Shown piece by piece: positions 1-7,797 of a stretch of 63,154 nt of DNA. Source of the DNA: Rhizobiales bacterium 63-22 (GTDB taxonomy: Bacteria > Pseudomonadota > Alphaproteobacteria > Rhizobiales > Rhizobiaceae); assembly GCA_001898995.1 (NCBI GenBank), contig MKVZ01000004.1, positions 307,415 to 370,568 on the forward strand. The letters are read 5' to 3'. Under the pieces are notes generated by a model. The model was not told where the DNA came from, did not search any database, and worked only from the letters and a program-made list of their open reading frames with translations. The position numbers were made by a program, and so were the translations under genes. The stretch's first letter is position 1; every line of letters starts with the position of its first letter.

Positions 1-1011
1 GGGCTGAAGACGGGGCTCGTCACCTGCGCCGTTCCCGCCGATCCCGCGCTTGCCGTCAAGGTGGCCGGACTGCAATTTCCCAATCCGCTCGGCATGGCCG
101 CAGGCTACGACAAGAACGCCGAAGTGCCGGACGCGCTCCTGAAACTCGGTTTCGGCTTCGCGGAAGTCGGCACGATCACGCCGCGCCCGCAGGCCGGCAA
201 TCCGCGCCCGCGCATCTTCCGGCTGCCGGAGGACCGCGCCGTCATCAACCGGCTCGGCTTCAACAACGAAGGCCATGACGCCGCCTTCAAGCGCCTATCG
301 GCGCGGGCGGGCAAGTCCGGCATCGTCGGCGTCAATATCGGCGCCAACAAGGATGCGGAAGACCGCATCGCCGATTACGTTGCCGGCATCCGCCGCTTCT
401 ACCAGCCGGCGCGCTATTTCACCGTCAACATCTCCTCGCCCAACACGCCCGGCCTGCGCAATCTTCAGGCGCGCGGCGCGCTGCACGAACTGCTTTCCCG
501 CGTGCTGGAGGCCCGCGACGAGGAAAGCGGCAAATGCACGCTGAGGCGCCCGGTCTTTCTCAAGATCGCGCCCGACCTCGCCGACGCGGAGCTGGACGAT
601 ATCGCGGCGGAGGCGATCGAACAGAAGCTCGACGGCATCATTGTCTCCAACACCACGCTTTCGCGCGCGGGCCTCGCCGGTGCCAGCCGCAACGAGGCGG
701 GCGGGCTTTCCGGCGTGCCGCTGTTCGAGCGCTCGACCGTCGTGCTTGCCCGCATGCGCGAGCGCGTCGGCCCTACCATGCCGCTGGTCGGCGTCGGCGG
801 CGTGGACAGCGCCGAGACCGCACTTACGAAGATCAGGGCCGGAGCCGATCTCGTGCAGCTTTATACCGGCCTCATCTATCGCGGGCCGGGGCTGCCGGGC
901 GACATATTGCGCGGCCTCTCGGCGGCGCTGAAGCGCGAGGGTGCCGCCCATATCGCCGAATTGCGTGACCGCGACACGAAAGACTGGGCGGCGCGCAAAC
1001 TGCCGGATTGA
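1..1011 (+). CDS. pyrD: Dihydroorotate dehydrogenase (quinone), 5' end outside window
   Basis: Class 2 dihydroorotate dehydrogenase, which oxidises dihydroorotate to orotate with FMN and passes electrons to quinone at the inner membrane in pyrimidine synthesis. The reading frame is open from base 1, so the N-terminus is missing. Visible family features are FPNPLGMAAGYDKN near the start, the NISSPNTPGLR segment with the catalytic-serine region, the FLKIAPD strand, IIVSNTT, and the C-terminal phosphate-binding GVGGVDSAETALTKIRAGADLVQLYTG. The stop codon abuts the stop of the convergent MATE gene with no gap. Confidence 0.95.
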   Translation, partial: GLKTGLVTCAVPADPALAVKVAGLQFPNPLGMAAGYDKNAEVPDALLKLGFGFAEVGTITPRPQAGNPRPRIFRLPEDRAVINRLGFNNEGHDAAFKRLSARAGKSGIVGVNIGANKDAEDRIADYVAGIRRFYQPARYFTVNISSPNTPGLRNLQARGALHELLSRVLEARDEESGKCTLRRPVFLKIAPDLADAELDDIAAEAIEQKLDGIIVSNTTLSRAGLAGASRNEAGGLSGVPLFERSTVVLARMRERVGPTMPLVGVGGVDSAETALTKIRAGADLVQLYTGLIYRGPGLPGDILRGLSAALKREGAAHIAELRDRDTKDWAARKLPD

Positions 1012-2367
1012 TTACCTGAAAAATTCCATCCGGTAGCGGCGCGGCAGCATGGCCAGAAGTGTTGCGCCGCGCATCGACAGGAACAGGTTGAGCGCCAACC
1101 AGAGGCCATGATTGCCCATGATAGGCTTCGCCGCATAAAGCACCACAAGGAAACAGGCGAGCGAGAGCACCATCATGTTGCGCATGTCGCGCGACCATGT
1201 AGCGCCGATATAGACCCCGTCCATGTGGAAGGCGAGCAGGCCGGTCACGCCCGTCAGCGCTGCCCATGGCAGATATACCAAGGCTTCCGCGCGCACGTCG
1301 TCGGCCTTCGCCAGCAACGCGATGACGGCATCGCCGAAAACCAGCAACAGCAGCGCGATGATGCCGGCCATGGCCAGCCCCCAGAAAAAGGTGAGCTTCG
1401 CTCCGCGCAGGAAGGCCGGGCTGTAGCGCGCCCCGACCGCGCGCCCGACGATCTGTTCCGCCGCAGCCGCGATGCCGTCGAGGAAGAAACTGGCGATCAG
1501 GAAGAAATTCATCAGAACCGCATTGGCCGCGAGCGTCACCGGCCCCTGATCCGAGCCGGCGCGGGTGAAGAAGGCGAAGGCCGTCAGCAACAGGAACGAA
1601 CGGATCATGATGTCGCGGTTGATCGTGAACATGCGCACGATGCCCGCCCTGTGGAAGATGCGGGCGCTGTCGGGACGCGTGGCCATATCCCGGCGGAAAT
1701 GCCGGACGACCAGCGCAAGGCCGACAAGCGCCGTCACCGTCTCGCCCGTCACCGTGGCCCATGCCACGCCGGCCACGCCCCAGCCCAGTTCGAGACCCAG
1801 AACGATGCACAGCACGATATTGATGCCGTTGAGCAGGATCTGAAGACCAAGGCCCAGAACGCCCTTCCCCCGGCCGAGAACCAGCCCGAGAACGGAATAA
1901 TTGATGAGGGCGAGCGGCGCGGACACCATGCGGATGGACACATAAGTGCTCATCGCCGCCAGCGTCGCCGGTGCCGGGTGCATGAAGCCGGAAGCCAGCG
2001 CCAGAATGAGCGGCAGGCAGAGGATCATCAGCACACCGGCGGCGACCGCGATGATGATGGCGCGCCAGAAAACCGCCTGTTCCTCCGCCGCGTCGCCCGC
2101 GCCCATGGCCTGCGCCACGAGACCGGTGGTGCCGGAGCGCAGGAAACTGAACAGCGACAGCAGGAAATCGAACACCAGCGCGCCGATGGCAAGACCGCCG
2201 ATCAGGTCCGCCCGCCCCATCTGGCCGACGACACCCATATCCACGAGACCGAGCAGCGGCGTGGTGACGGCGGCAAGCGTCATGGGCACGGCGATCATCA
2301 TCACCATGCGATGCGTGACCGCGAACGGTCGCGCGACGCTGTCCGCCTGACGCGGCGATTGCTCCAT
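1012..2367 (-). CDS. MATE family efflux transporter
   Basis: Predicted inner-membrane multidrug/toxin exporter of the MATE (DinF/NorM-like) family, driven by a Na+ or H+ gradient. The 451-residue protein has about twelve hydrophobic segments in two repeats and the family hallmark LLGLVDMGVVGQMGRADLIGGLAIG near the N-terminus. The chosen start (MEQSPRQ) follows a purine-rich GGGGGC ribosome site; a longer frame upstream lacks one and has no membrane character. It is convergent with pyrD and probably monocistronic. The substrate cannot be told from sequence. Confidence 0.88.
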   Translation of the reverse strand: MEQSPRQADSVARPFAVTHRMVMMIAVPMTLAAVTTPLLGLVDMGVVGQMGRADLIGGLAIGALVFDFLLSLFSFLRSGTTGLVAQAMGAGDAAEEQAVFWRAIIIAVAAGVLMILCLPLILALASGFMHPAPATLAAMSTYVSIRMVSAPLALINYSVLGLVLGRGKGVLGLGLQILLNGINIVLCIVLGLELGWGVAGVAWATVTGETVTALVGLALVVRHFRRDMATRPDSARIFHRAGIVRMFTINRDIMIRSFLLLTAFAFFTRAGSDQGPVTLAANAVLMNFFLIASFFLDGIAAAAEQIVGRAVGARYSPAFLRGAKLTFFWGLAMAGIIALLLLVFGDAVIALLAKADDVRAEALVYLPWAALTGVTGLLAFHMDGVYIGATWSRDMRNMMVLSLACFLVVLYAAKPIMGNHGLWLALNLFLSMRGATLLAMLPRRYRMEFFR

Positions 2368-2503
2368 CCCGGCCTGCCCCCTGTTCCGCTCCGATTTCTG
2401 CGCGCTTTGCTGGAAATGCTCTAAAAACTGCTTTATCGCGAAACGACGGATAAAGGGGCCAGCGCATTGTCGCACCCCGAGGCGGTTTCAGGAACCGCTG
2501 CGT

Positions 2504-2980
2504 TCAGAGGCCGAGCACCATGGACCAGTAGATCATGCCCGGATTGTTTGCCGGCCGTGCCCAGGCAAGGCCGTAATGGCCGAATTCGGGATCGAGCATA
2601 TTGCGGCGGTGGCCGGGCGACTTCATCCATGCGGAGAACACGGAGCGCGTGTCCGGCTGGCCTTCCGCCACGTTTTCCGCCGCCGGCCCATGAATGCCCG
2701 CCTGCCGAAGACGCGCGACAAAGCCCTCGCCCCAGCCGATGCTGTGCCCCATCTTGCCATGGGTCGCCATGCGCTTTGCCTGATAGAGCGCGGCCTTTTC
2801 CAGTGTCGGATCGGTCGCGACCGGCGGCACGCCGTTGGCCTTGCGAAAAGCGTTCAGCATCCGGGTCGGATCATCGTCGCGACCGCCCGCGAGTGCCGGC
2901 GCGGCGGAGACTATCAACGCTCCGCCCGCGAGGCTCAGAAAACCGCGCCTGGAGAATGTAATTCCTTGATTTCGCTTCAT
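2504..2980 (-). CDS. CAP (SCP/PR1-like) domain exported protein
   Basis: Small secreted protein of the CAP superfamily (SCP-like extracellular domain), 158 residues. The N-terminus carries a Tat-like signal, SRRGFLSLAGGALIVSAAPALAGG, followed by the CAP core: LNAFRKANGVPPV, the ENVAEG segment with conserved Glu, the SAWMKSPGHRRNML histidine motif, and FGHYGLAWA. Bacterial homologues are mostly of unknown function. It sits upstream of the MATE gene on the same strand with a gap of about 135 bp, so co-transcription is uncertain. Confidence 0.85.
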   Translation of the reverse strand: MKRNQGITFSRRGFLSLAGGALIVSAAPALAGGRDDDPTRMLNAFRKANGVPPVATDPTLEKAALYQAKRMATHGKMGHSIGWGEGFVARLRQAGIHGPAAENVAEGQPDTRSVFSAWMKSPGHRRNMLDPEFGHYGLAWARPANNPGMIYWSMVLGL

Positions 2981-3004
2981 TTTACGAAAGTATCTTGTTG
3001 AGGA

Positions 3005-3271
3005 TCACTTCCGATAGCTCAGGATTCGGAGCAAAATAAAGGCGGGAATCACGACTGCGGCGCCAAGCAGCAGGTAATCGGCGAAATGGTTGAATACGGC
3101 GAAGCCCATGTTCCACAGATGCAGCACGAAATCGCGCAGCGCGTAGAGAATGCCATAGGGCGTCCAGTGGAAGGCGTTCATCACCACGCCGACCACCAGC
3201 GAGATCAGCACGAGCTTGATCAGGACGCGCGCGGGCGTATCGCCCAGAAAACGGTTTACCCCATCCGACAT
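3005..3271 (-). CDS. Small DUF6460-like integral membrane protein
   Basis: An 88-residue protein with two hydrophobic helices (about residues 16-36 and 57-84) separated by an aromatic stretch, and a conserved-looking N-terminus, VNRFLGDTPARVLIKLVLISLVVG. This matches what I recall of DUF6460, a family of unknown function common in Hyphomicrobiales. The gene ends 24 bp before the CAP-domain gene on the same strand, so the two may be co-transcribed. No function is proposed. Confidence 0.72.
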   Translation of the reverse strand: MSDGVNRFLGDTPARVLIKLVLISLVVGVVMNAFHWTPYGILYALRDFVLHLWNMGFAVFNHFADYLLLGAAVVIPAFILLRILSYRK

Positions 3272-3373
3272 GCTCGATCTCCTGTGTCCGGATATGCCGA
3301 CAGATTCACGCGGCCATGTTCACGCGGCAAGAGATAGGCGGTCATTGCGGCATACGCAAGCGCCGAGACTTCT

Positions 3374-4363
3374 TCACCGCTGCTTGCGGTATTCGCGCGG
3401 CGCCTTCTGCTTCTGGCGCGCGAAGGAGCGATTCATGCTGCGCGTATCGGTGAAGCCGCTCGCCACCGCCACCTCCAGCAGGGAGAGGCCGGTTTCGGCG
3501 AGCAATTCCTTCGCCCGTTTCACGCGCAGTTCCTCGCGCACCTCGAAGGCGGTACGCTCCAGCGCAAGACGGAAGCCGCGCTCCATCTGGCGCACGGAAA
3601 CGCCGAGCCGCCGCGCCACCTCGATCATCGGCACCGGCTCTTCCAGCGTCTCCTCGAAAATGCGGATCGCCTTGCGGATCATCGGCGAGCGCACGCCGTT
3701 GAAGCTGAGCGCCGGCTGTTCGGAGCGCACCAGTTCGTAAGGGATCATCAGGATGGACGCGCTCTTGCGCGCCAGTTCCTCTGAAATCTCGTTCTGTATG
3801 ATGGAGAGCGCCAGCGAGGCCGCGCCAAGGCCACCTGCGCAGGTGTAATGCCGGCCGCTGCGGTGGAAAAGGCTGGTCGTGTCGGCGGTGTAGCCGTCGA
3901 AGAGATCGAGGAAATCGTCGCGGTGGAACCAGCTCACGCAGCAATTGCGGTCGGCGAGGAGACCGCCCTCGGCCAGCAGGAAAGCCGCCGTGCACAGACC
4001 CACCACCGCCTTGCCACGCTTGTCGGCACGCTTGATGAGGTCGATCAGCGCCTGCTGGCGCGGCCGGTACTGCGCGAGCAACCCGCCCACCACGGCGATA
4101 TAATCGCAATCGTCCAGCTCGCCGATGGGCGCGGTCGGCTCGATCACCATGCCGGAGCTGGAGGTGACGGGATCGCCGGACAGCGTGCATATCTTCCACG
4201 CGCAGCGTATCTGGCGGCTCTTGTCGCGGTCGTCGGCGGCAAGCCGGAACGGGTCGAGGAACAGGCTCAGCGCCGTCAGCGTGAAACCCGGCAATACGAC
4301 GATGCCCACCGACAGCCTGTGCGGTGGCGTAGCAGCGGTCTTGTTTTCCTGCGGTGCGGCCAT
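3374..4363 (-). CDS. GlxA family (DJ-1/PfpI + AraC) transcriptional regulator
   Basis: A 329-residue regulator with an N-terminal class I glutamine-amidotransferase-like (DJ-1/PfpI) domain (about residues 15-180) and a C-terminal AraC double helix-turn-helix (about residues 230-325). The nucleophile-elbow sequence reads VGLCTAAFLLAEGG. The HTH parts are VPMIEVARRLGVSVRQMERGFR and SLLEVAVASGFTDTRSMNRSF. Relatives control arginine/betaine catabolism (ArgR/GbdR/CdhR type), but the ligand here is unknown. The start MAAPQENK was chosen for the GGGAGAAGAGG ribosome site. Confidence 0.88.
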   Translation of the reverse strand: MAAPQENKTAATPPHRLSVGIVVLPGFTLTALSLFLDPFRLAADDRDKSRQIRCAWKICTLSGDPVTSSSGMVIEPTAPIGELDDCDYIAVVGGLLAQYRPRQQALIDLIKRADKRGKAVVGLCTAAFLLAEGGLLADRNCCVSWFHRDDFLDLFDGYTADTTSLFHRSGRHYTCAGGLGAASLALSIIQNEISEELARKSASILMIPYELVRSEQPALSFNGVRSPMIRKAIRIFEETLEEPVPMIEVARRLGVSVRQMERGFRLALERTAFEVREELRVKRAKELLAETGLSLLEVAVASGFTDTRSMNRSFARQKQKAPREYRKQR

Positions 4364-4391
4364 GCGCCTCTTCTCCCCCGCTTTCATTACA

Positions 4392-4436
4392 GCATCGGAC
4401 CGAAAAGTGGAATCCGGTTTCCGGAAAATCCGATGC
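4392..4436. repeat. Rhizobial-type intergenic palindrome, copy A
   Basis: The arms GCATCGGA (4392-4399) and TCCGATGC (4429-4436) are exact inverted repeats around a core containing GAAAAGTGGAATCCGG. It lies between the dCTP deaminase and GlxA genes. The core resembles copy B at 11,451, and such elements recur in Brucella and rhizobial intergenic regions. Confidence 0.7.
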
Positions 4437-4468
4437 TCAAACAAAAAGATAGGGATCAGGCAATGCAA

Positions 4469-5560
4469 TCAGCGGAAATGTTTGGAAAGCTTCAGCCCCT
4501 GCGCCTGATAGTTGGAACCGAGATCGGTGCCGTAAAGCGCGTGCGGACGATGCAGCATATGCTCGTAGACCAGCCGCCCGACGATCTGCCCATGCTCCAG
4601 TATGAAGGGCACCTCGTGGCTGCGCACTTCCAGCACCGCGCGGCTGCCGCTGCCGCCCGCAGCACTATGGCCGAAGCCCGGATCGAAGAAACCGGCATAA
4701 TGGACGCGGAACTCGCCGACCAGCGGGTCGAAGGGCGTCATCTCGGCGGCATAAAGCGGCGGCACATGCACCGCCTCGCGCGAGACGAGGATGTAGAATT
4801 CGTCGGGGTCGAGCACCAGTTCGCGCGCGCCGCGATCATGGATCGGCTCCCAGAAGTCGAGCACGTCATGGGCCGCGCGGCGGTCCACGTCCACCACGCC
4901 CGTATGGTGCTTGCCGCGATAGCCGATCAGCCTGTCCGGCCCACCCGACAGATCAACCGAAAGCGCGATGCCGCCGCCGGAAATGTTGGGCATTTCCGCC
5001 GCGACCAGCGTTTCGGCCTCGTGCAGGGCGGAAAGCTCCGCCTCGGCGAGTTGGGCGCGGCCCTTGCGGAAGCGTATCTGCGTGAGCCGCGAGCCGGTGC
5101 GCACCACGATGGGGAAGGTGCGCGGGCTGACCTCCAGATAGAGCGGCCCGCGATAGCCGGGCGGCACCTTGTCGAATTCCTGCGCGCCGTCGGCGATGAC
5201 GCGGGTGAAGATATCGAGCCGCCCCGTGGAGCTTTTCGGATTGGCGGAAGCGGAGAGATCGGGCGAAAGCGCGAAGCCTTCCAGCAGCGGCACGATATAG
5301 ACGCAGCCCGTCTCCAGAACCGCGCCGGCGGTGAGGTCAACCTCATGCAGTTTCAGCCGTTCGAGCTTGTCCACGACCGGCGTGCCGGGACCGGGCATGA
5401 AGGAGGCGCGCACGCGATAAGCCTTCGTGCCCAGCCGCAGGTCGAGGCTGGCGGGCTGAATCTGGTCCGCATCGAGCGCGCGCGGCGCGGACAGAAGGCC
5501 GTCCGTAAACAGCGCGGCGATATCCGCATCCGCCAGAATCCCTGCCTGTCTTTGCGTCAT
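4469..5560 (-). CDS. dcd: 2'-deoxycytidine 5'-triphosphate deaminase, long alphaproteobacterial form
   Basis: dCTP deaminase converting dCTP to dUTP, the precursor step for dTMP synthesis. At 363 residues it is about twice the length of E. coli Dcd, as in the alphaproteobacterial family, and appears to hold two dUTPase-fold halves. Seen in the sequence: IQPASLDLRLGTKAYRVRASF near the N-terminus, SANPKSSTGRLDIFTRVI, and the second half beginning near VLDPDEFYILVSREAVHVP. It is transcribed divergently from metZ, with the SAM-II region between them. Confidence 0.85.
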   Translation of the reverse strand: MTQRQAGILADADIAALFTDGLLSAPRALDADQIQPASLDLRLGTKAYRVRASFMPGPGTPVVDKLERLKLHEVDLTAGAVLETGCVYIVPLLEGFALSPDLSASANPKSSTGRLDIFTRVIADGAQEFDKVPPGYRGPLYLEVSPRTFPIVVRTGSRLTQIRFRKGRAQLAEAELSALHEAETLVAAEMPNISGGGIALSVDLSGGPDRLIGYRGKHHTGVVDVDRRAAHDVLDFWEPIHDRGARELVLDPDEFYILVSREAVHVPPLYAAEMTPFDPLVGEFRVHYAGFFDPGFGHSAAGGSGSRAVLEVRSHEVPFILEHGQIVGRLVYEHMLHRPHALYGTDLGSNYQAQGLKLSKHFR

Positions 5561-5693
5561 GTCCCGAAACTCCGCGACGATCTTTTTCGTATATTCCCGC
5601 TCTTAACATTCCCGGACGCCCGGCGCGCGCCCTGAATCGCTTTTTCCGCAACAAACCGTCGCAAATACCGCAAGACAAGTTCGAGCCAAAGCA

Positions 5694-5720
5694 TTGACGC
5701 ATCGGCGGAACAGGCATAAA
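5694..5720 (+). promoter_or_regulatory. Possible sigma-70 promoter of metZ
   Basis: A TTGACG -35-like box (5694-5699) and a CATAAA -10-like box (5715-5720) are separated by 15 bp, about 15-20 bp before the SAM-II aptamer. The spacing is short, so this is tentative. Confidence 0.4.
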
Positions 5721-5734
5721 GGAAATTCCGTTTT

Positions 5735-5786
5735 GTGGTGATTTGGCCGGCCGGCTTGCAGCCACGTTAAAGAACTCGCTAAAAAG
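5735..5786 (+). promoter_or_regulatory. SAM-II riboswitch aptamer
   Basis: The sequence closely fits the SAM-II (metA) consensus: GTGATTTGGCCGGCC, then CTTGCAGCCACGTTAAAG, then AACTCGCTAAAAA. These parts form the classical H-type pseudoknot that binds S-adenosylmethionine. It lies in the metZ leader and is followed by an intrinsic terminator, so high SAM should lower metZ expression. SAM-II upstream of metA/metX/metZ is established for alphaproteobacteria. Confidence 0.93.
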
Positions 5787-5799
5787 GGCCGCGTTTACG

Positions 5800-5836
5800 A
5801 CCGGTCTTTTGCGTCTTCGCAAGGCCGGTTTTTTTA
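5800..5836 (+). terminator. Intrinsic terminator in the metZ leader
   Basis: The hairpin has ACCGG-(T)-CTT...GCG pairing with CGC-AAG-(G)-CCGGT, a short TCTT loop, and a run of seven Ts. Its position about 14 bp after the aptamer and 60 bp before the metZ start suggests a transcriptional attenuation platform. Confidence 0.8.
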
Positions 5837-5895
5837 TTGGCCGCCGAGACGCGCTCGCCGCGCCACGGCCGACCAGCTTTCGACAGGTTGGAAAC

Positions 5896-7089
5896 ATGAC
5901 GACTGAAACTACCCGCAAGTTCCGCCCCGCCACCCAGCTCGTCCACGCCGGCTCCGCGCGCTCCAATTTCGCGGAAATGTCGGAGGCGCTGTTCCTCACG
6001 CAGGGCTTCCTCTATCCCGATGCGGAAGCCGCGGAAGCGCGCTTCAAGGGCGAGGACCCGGGCTTCATCTATTCGCGCTATGCCAACCCCACCACCGACA
6101 TGTTCGAAAAGCGCATGTGCGCGCTGGAAGGCGCGGAGGAAGCCCGCGCCACGGCTTCGGGCATGGCGGCGGTCGCGGCGGCGATCCTCTGTCAGGTGCA
6201 GGCCGGCGACCATGTGATCTCGGCGCGCGCCGTCTTCGGCTCGTGCCGCTACATCGTGGAGACGCTGCTGCCGCGCTACGGCGTCGAGATTTCCATCATC
6301 GACGGCTCGAAGATCGAGAACTGGAAAGCCGCCGTCAGGCCCAACACGAAGGTCATGTTCCTCGAAAGCCCGTCCAACCCGACGCTGGAGATCATCGATA
6401 TCGCCGGGGTGGCCGAAATCGCCAACGAGGCGGGCGCGCGGCTGATCGTGGACAACGTCTTCGCGACGCCCCTGTTCCAGAAGCCGCTGGAACTGGGCGC
6501 GCATATCGTCGTCTATTCGGCCACCAAGCATATCGACGGTCAAGGCCGCGTGCTGGGCGGCGTGATCCTGTCCGACCGCGAATGGGTGGAGACCGTATTG
6601 CAGGACTATTTCCGCCATACGGGCCCCGGACTGAGCCCCTTCAACGCGTGGATCATGCTCAAGGGCCTCGAAACGCTTGCCGTGCGCGTGCGCCAGCAGA
6701 CGCAGTCGGCGAAGGCGGTGGCGGATTTCCTCGCCGGCAGGCCGGGCGTGAAGCGCGTCGTCTATCCGGGCCGCGCCGACCATCCGCAGGCCGATATCAT
6801 CGCGCGCCAGATGACGGGCGGCTCGACGCTGCTCGCGCTGGAGCTGGAGGGCGGCAAGGAGGCCGCGTTCAAGTTCGAGAACGCGTTGCAGGTCTTCTCC
6901 ATCTCCAACAATCTCGGTGATACGAAAAGCCTCATTACCCATCCGGCCACCACCACGCACAAGAACCTCAGCGACGAGGCGAAGGCGGAACTGGGCATTT
7001 CCGACAGGCTGCTGCGCATCTCGGTCGGTCTGGAAGATACGGACGATCTCGTGGAGGACGTGGCGGAAGCCCTCAAGGCGGCGCGCTGA
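5896..7089 (+). CDS. metZ: O-succinylhomoserine sulfhydrylase
   Basis: PLP enzyme of the Cys/Met metabolism (cystathionine gamma-synthase-like) family that makes homocysteine from O-succinylhomoserine and sulfide in methionine synthesis. It has 397 residues, the usual size. The PLP lysine lies in [16 protein letters not shown], and other hallmarks are [14 protein letters not shown], the [14 protein letters not shown] strand, and SLGD-like [20 protein letters not shown] near the C-terminus. The ATG follows a GGTTGGAAAC leader. Control by the upstream SAM-II riboswitch is expected. It ends at a strong terminator. Confidence 0.95.
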   Translation: MTTETTRKFRPATQLVHAGSARSNFAEMSEALFLTQGFLYPDAEAAEARFKGEDPGFIYSRYANPTTDMFEKRMCALEGAEEARATASGMAAVAAAILCQVQAGDHVISARAVFGSCRYIVETLLPRYGVEISIIDGSKIENWKAAVRPNTKVMFLESPSNPTLEIIDIAGVAEIANEAGARLIVDNVFATPLFQKPLELGAHIVVYSATKHIDGQGRVLGGVILSDREWVETVLQDYFRHTGPGLSPFNAWIMLKGLETLAVRVRQQTQSAKAVADFLAGRPGVKRVVYPGRADHPQADIIARQMTGGSTLLALELEGGKEAAFKFENALQVFSISNNLGDTKSLITHPATTTHKNLSDEAKAELGISDRLLRISVGLEDTDDLVEDVAEALKAAR

Positions 7090-7111
7090 ACCATCCCTCC
7101 CCTTCCGGCGG

Positions 7112-7142
7112 ATGGCGGCCTTGCGGCCGCCATTCTTTTTTT
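7112..7142 (+). terminator. Rho-independent terminator after metZ
   Basis: A perfect 9-bp stem, ATGGCGGCC / GGCCGCCAT, with a TTGC loop is followed by a T-rich tract (7134-7142). apaG begins about 35 bp later, so read-through may still supply it. Confidence 0.88.
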
Positions 7143-7177
7143 GCAAAAAGACAGGGGCAAGACGGAAAGGCGGCAGC

Positions 7178-7570
7178 ATGTACAGAGCGTTGACACACGG
7201 GATCGAGGTGACGGCGGAGCCGTTCTATCTGGAAGACGAATCCGACCCGGTGGAAAACCGCTATGTCTGGGGCTATCGCATCACCATCGCCAACAATTCC
7301 GCCGAGACCGTGCAGCTTCGCTCGCGCTACTGGCGGATCACCGACGCCAACGGACGCGTCGAGGAAGTGCAGGGCGCGGGCGTAGTCGGCGAACAGCCGA
7401 TCCTCGATCCGGGCGATTCCTTCCAGTATTCTTCCGGCTGTCCGCTGACGACGCCGTCGGGCGTCATGGTCGGCCGCTACATGATGCAGGGCGCTAACGG
7501 CAGCGCCTTCGAGGTCGAGATACCGGCCTTCTCGCTCGACATGCCCACGCAGCGCCGCACGCTCAACTGA
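7178..7570 (+). CDS. apaG: Co2+/Mg2+ efflux-associated protein ApaG
   Basis: ApaG/CorD domain protein of 130 residues, a fibronectin-III-like beta sandwich of uncertain biochemical role, linked genetically to cobalt/magnesium homeostasis and Ap4A hydrolysis in enterobacteria. Conserved features: [27 protein letters not shown], the [14 protein letters not shown] pyrophosphate-like loop, [20 protein letters not shown], and [11 protein letters not shown] near the end. The start MYRALTHG was chosen over longer frames, which read through the metZ terminator. Confidence 0.93.
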   Translation: MYRALTHGIEVTAEPFYLEDESDPVENRYVWGYRITIANNSAETVQLRSRYWRITDANGRVEEVQGAGVVGEQPILDPGDSFQYSSGCPLTTPSGVMVGRYMMQGANGSAFEVEIPAFSLDMPTQRRTLN

Positions 7571-7579
7571 CGCTTTTTT

Positions 7580-7668
7580 TCAACCCTCGCCAAAACCGGC
7601 ATAGATGTCGGCACGGGTCTGCGGTACCGCGGAAATGCCGCGCTTGCGCCCGTGCAGCTCGGCATCGA
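7580..7668 (-). pseudogene. Remnant of a cfa 3' end
   Basis: On the minus strand this encodes RKRGISAVPQTRADIYAGFGEG and a stop. That nearly duplicates the C-terminus of the intact cfa at 10,024, which reads RKRGISAVPQTRADIYAGFG before its own tail. The two copies lie in the same orientation and share blocks such as CCGGCATAGATGTCGGC and GAAATGCCGCGCTTGCG. Similarity stops near 7648. The DUF262 gene lies between the copies, which suggests insertion at the 3' end of cfa. Confidence 0.75.
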
Positions 7669-7737
7669 GCGATAATTCTGTTCACCATCCAATTTTCCGT
7701 ATGTATCTGTGCCCGGAAACGGGCCTAAATAGAGGAT

Positions 7738-7750
7738 GTTCGATTCGAAC
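7738..7750. promoter_or_regulatory. Short inverted repeat upstream of the DUF262 gene
   Basis: GTTCG-ATT-CGAAC is a 5-bp perfect inverted repeat with a 3-bp spacer, 48 bp before the GTG start. It may be an operator. The evidence is only symmetry and position. Confidence 0.3.
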
Positions 7751-7797
7751 GGTCGAGAATTTTACGCATTAAATGCAAACGGCGCGGGGGTGTCGCG

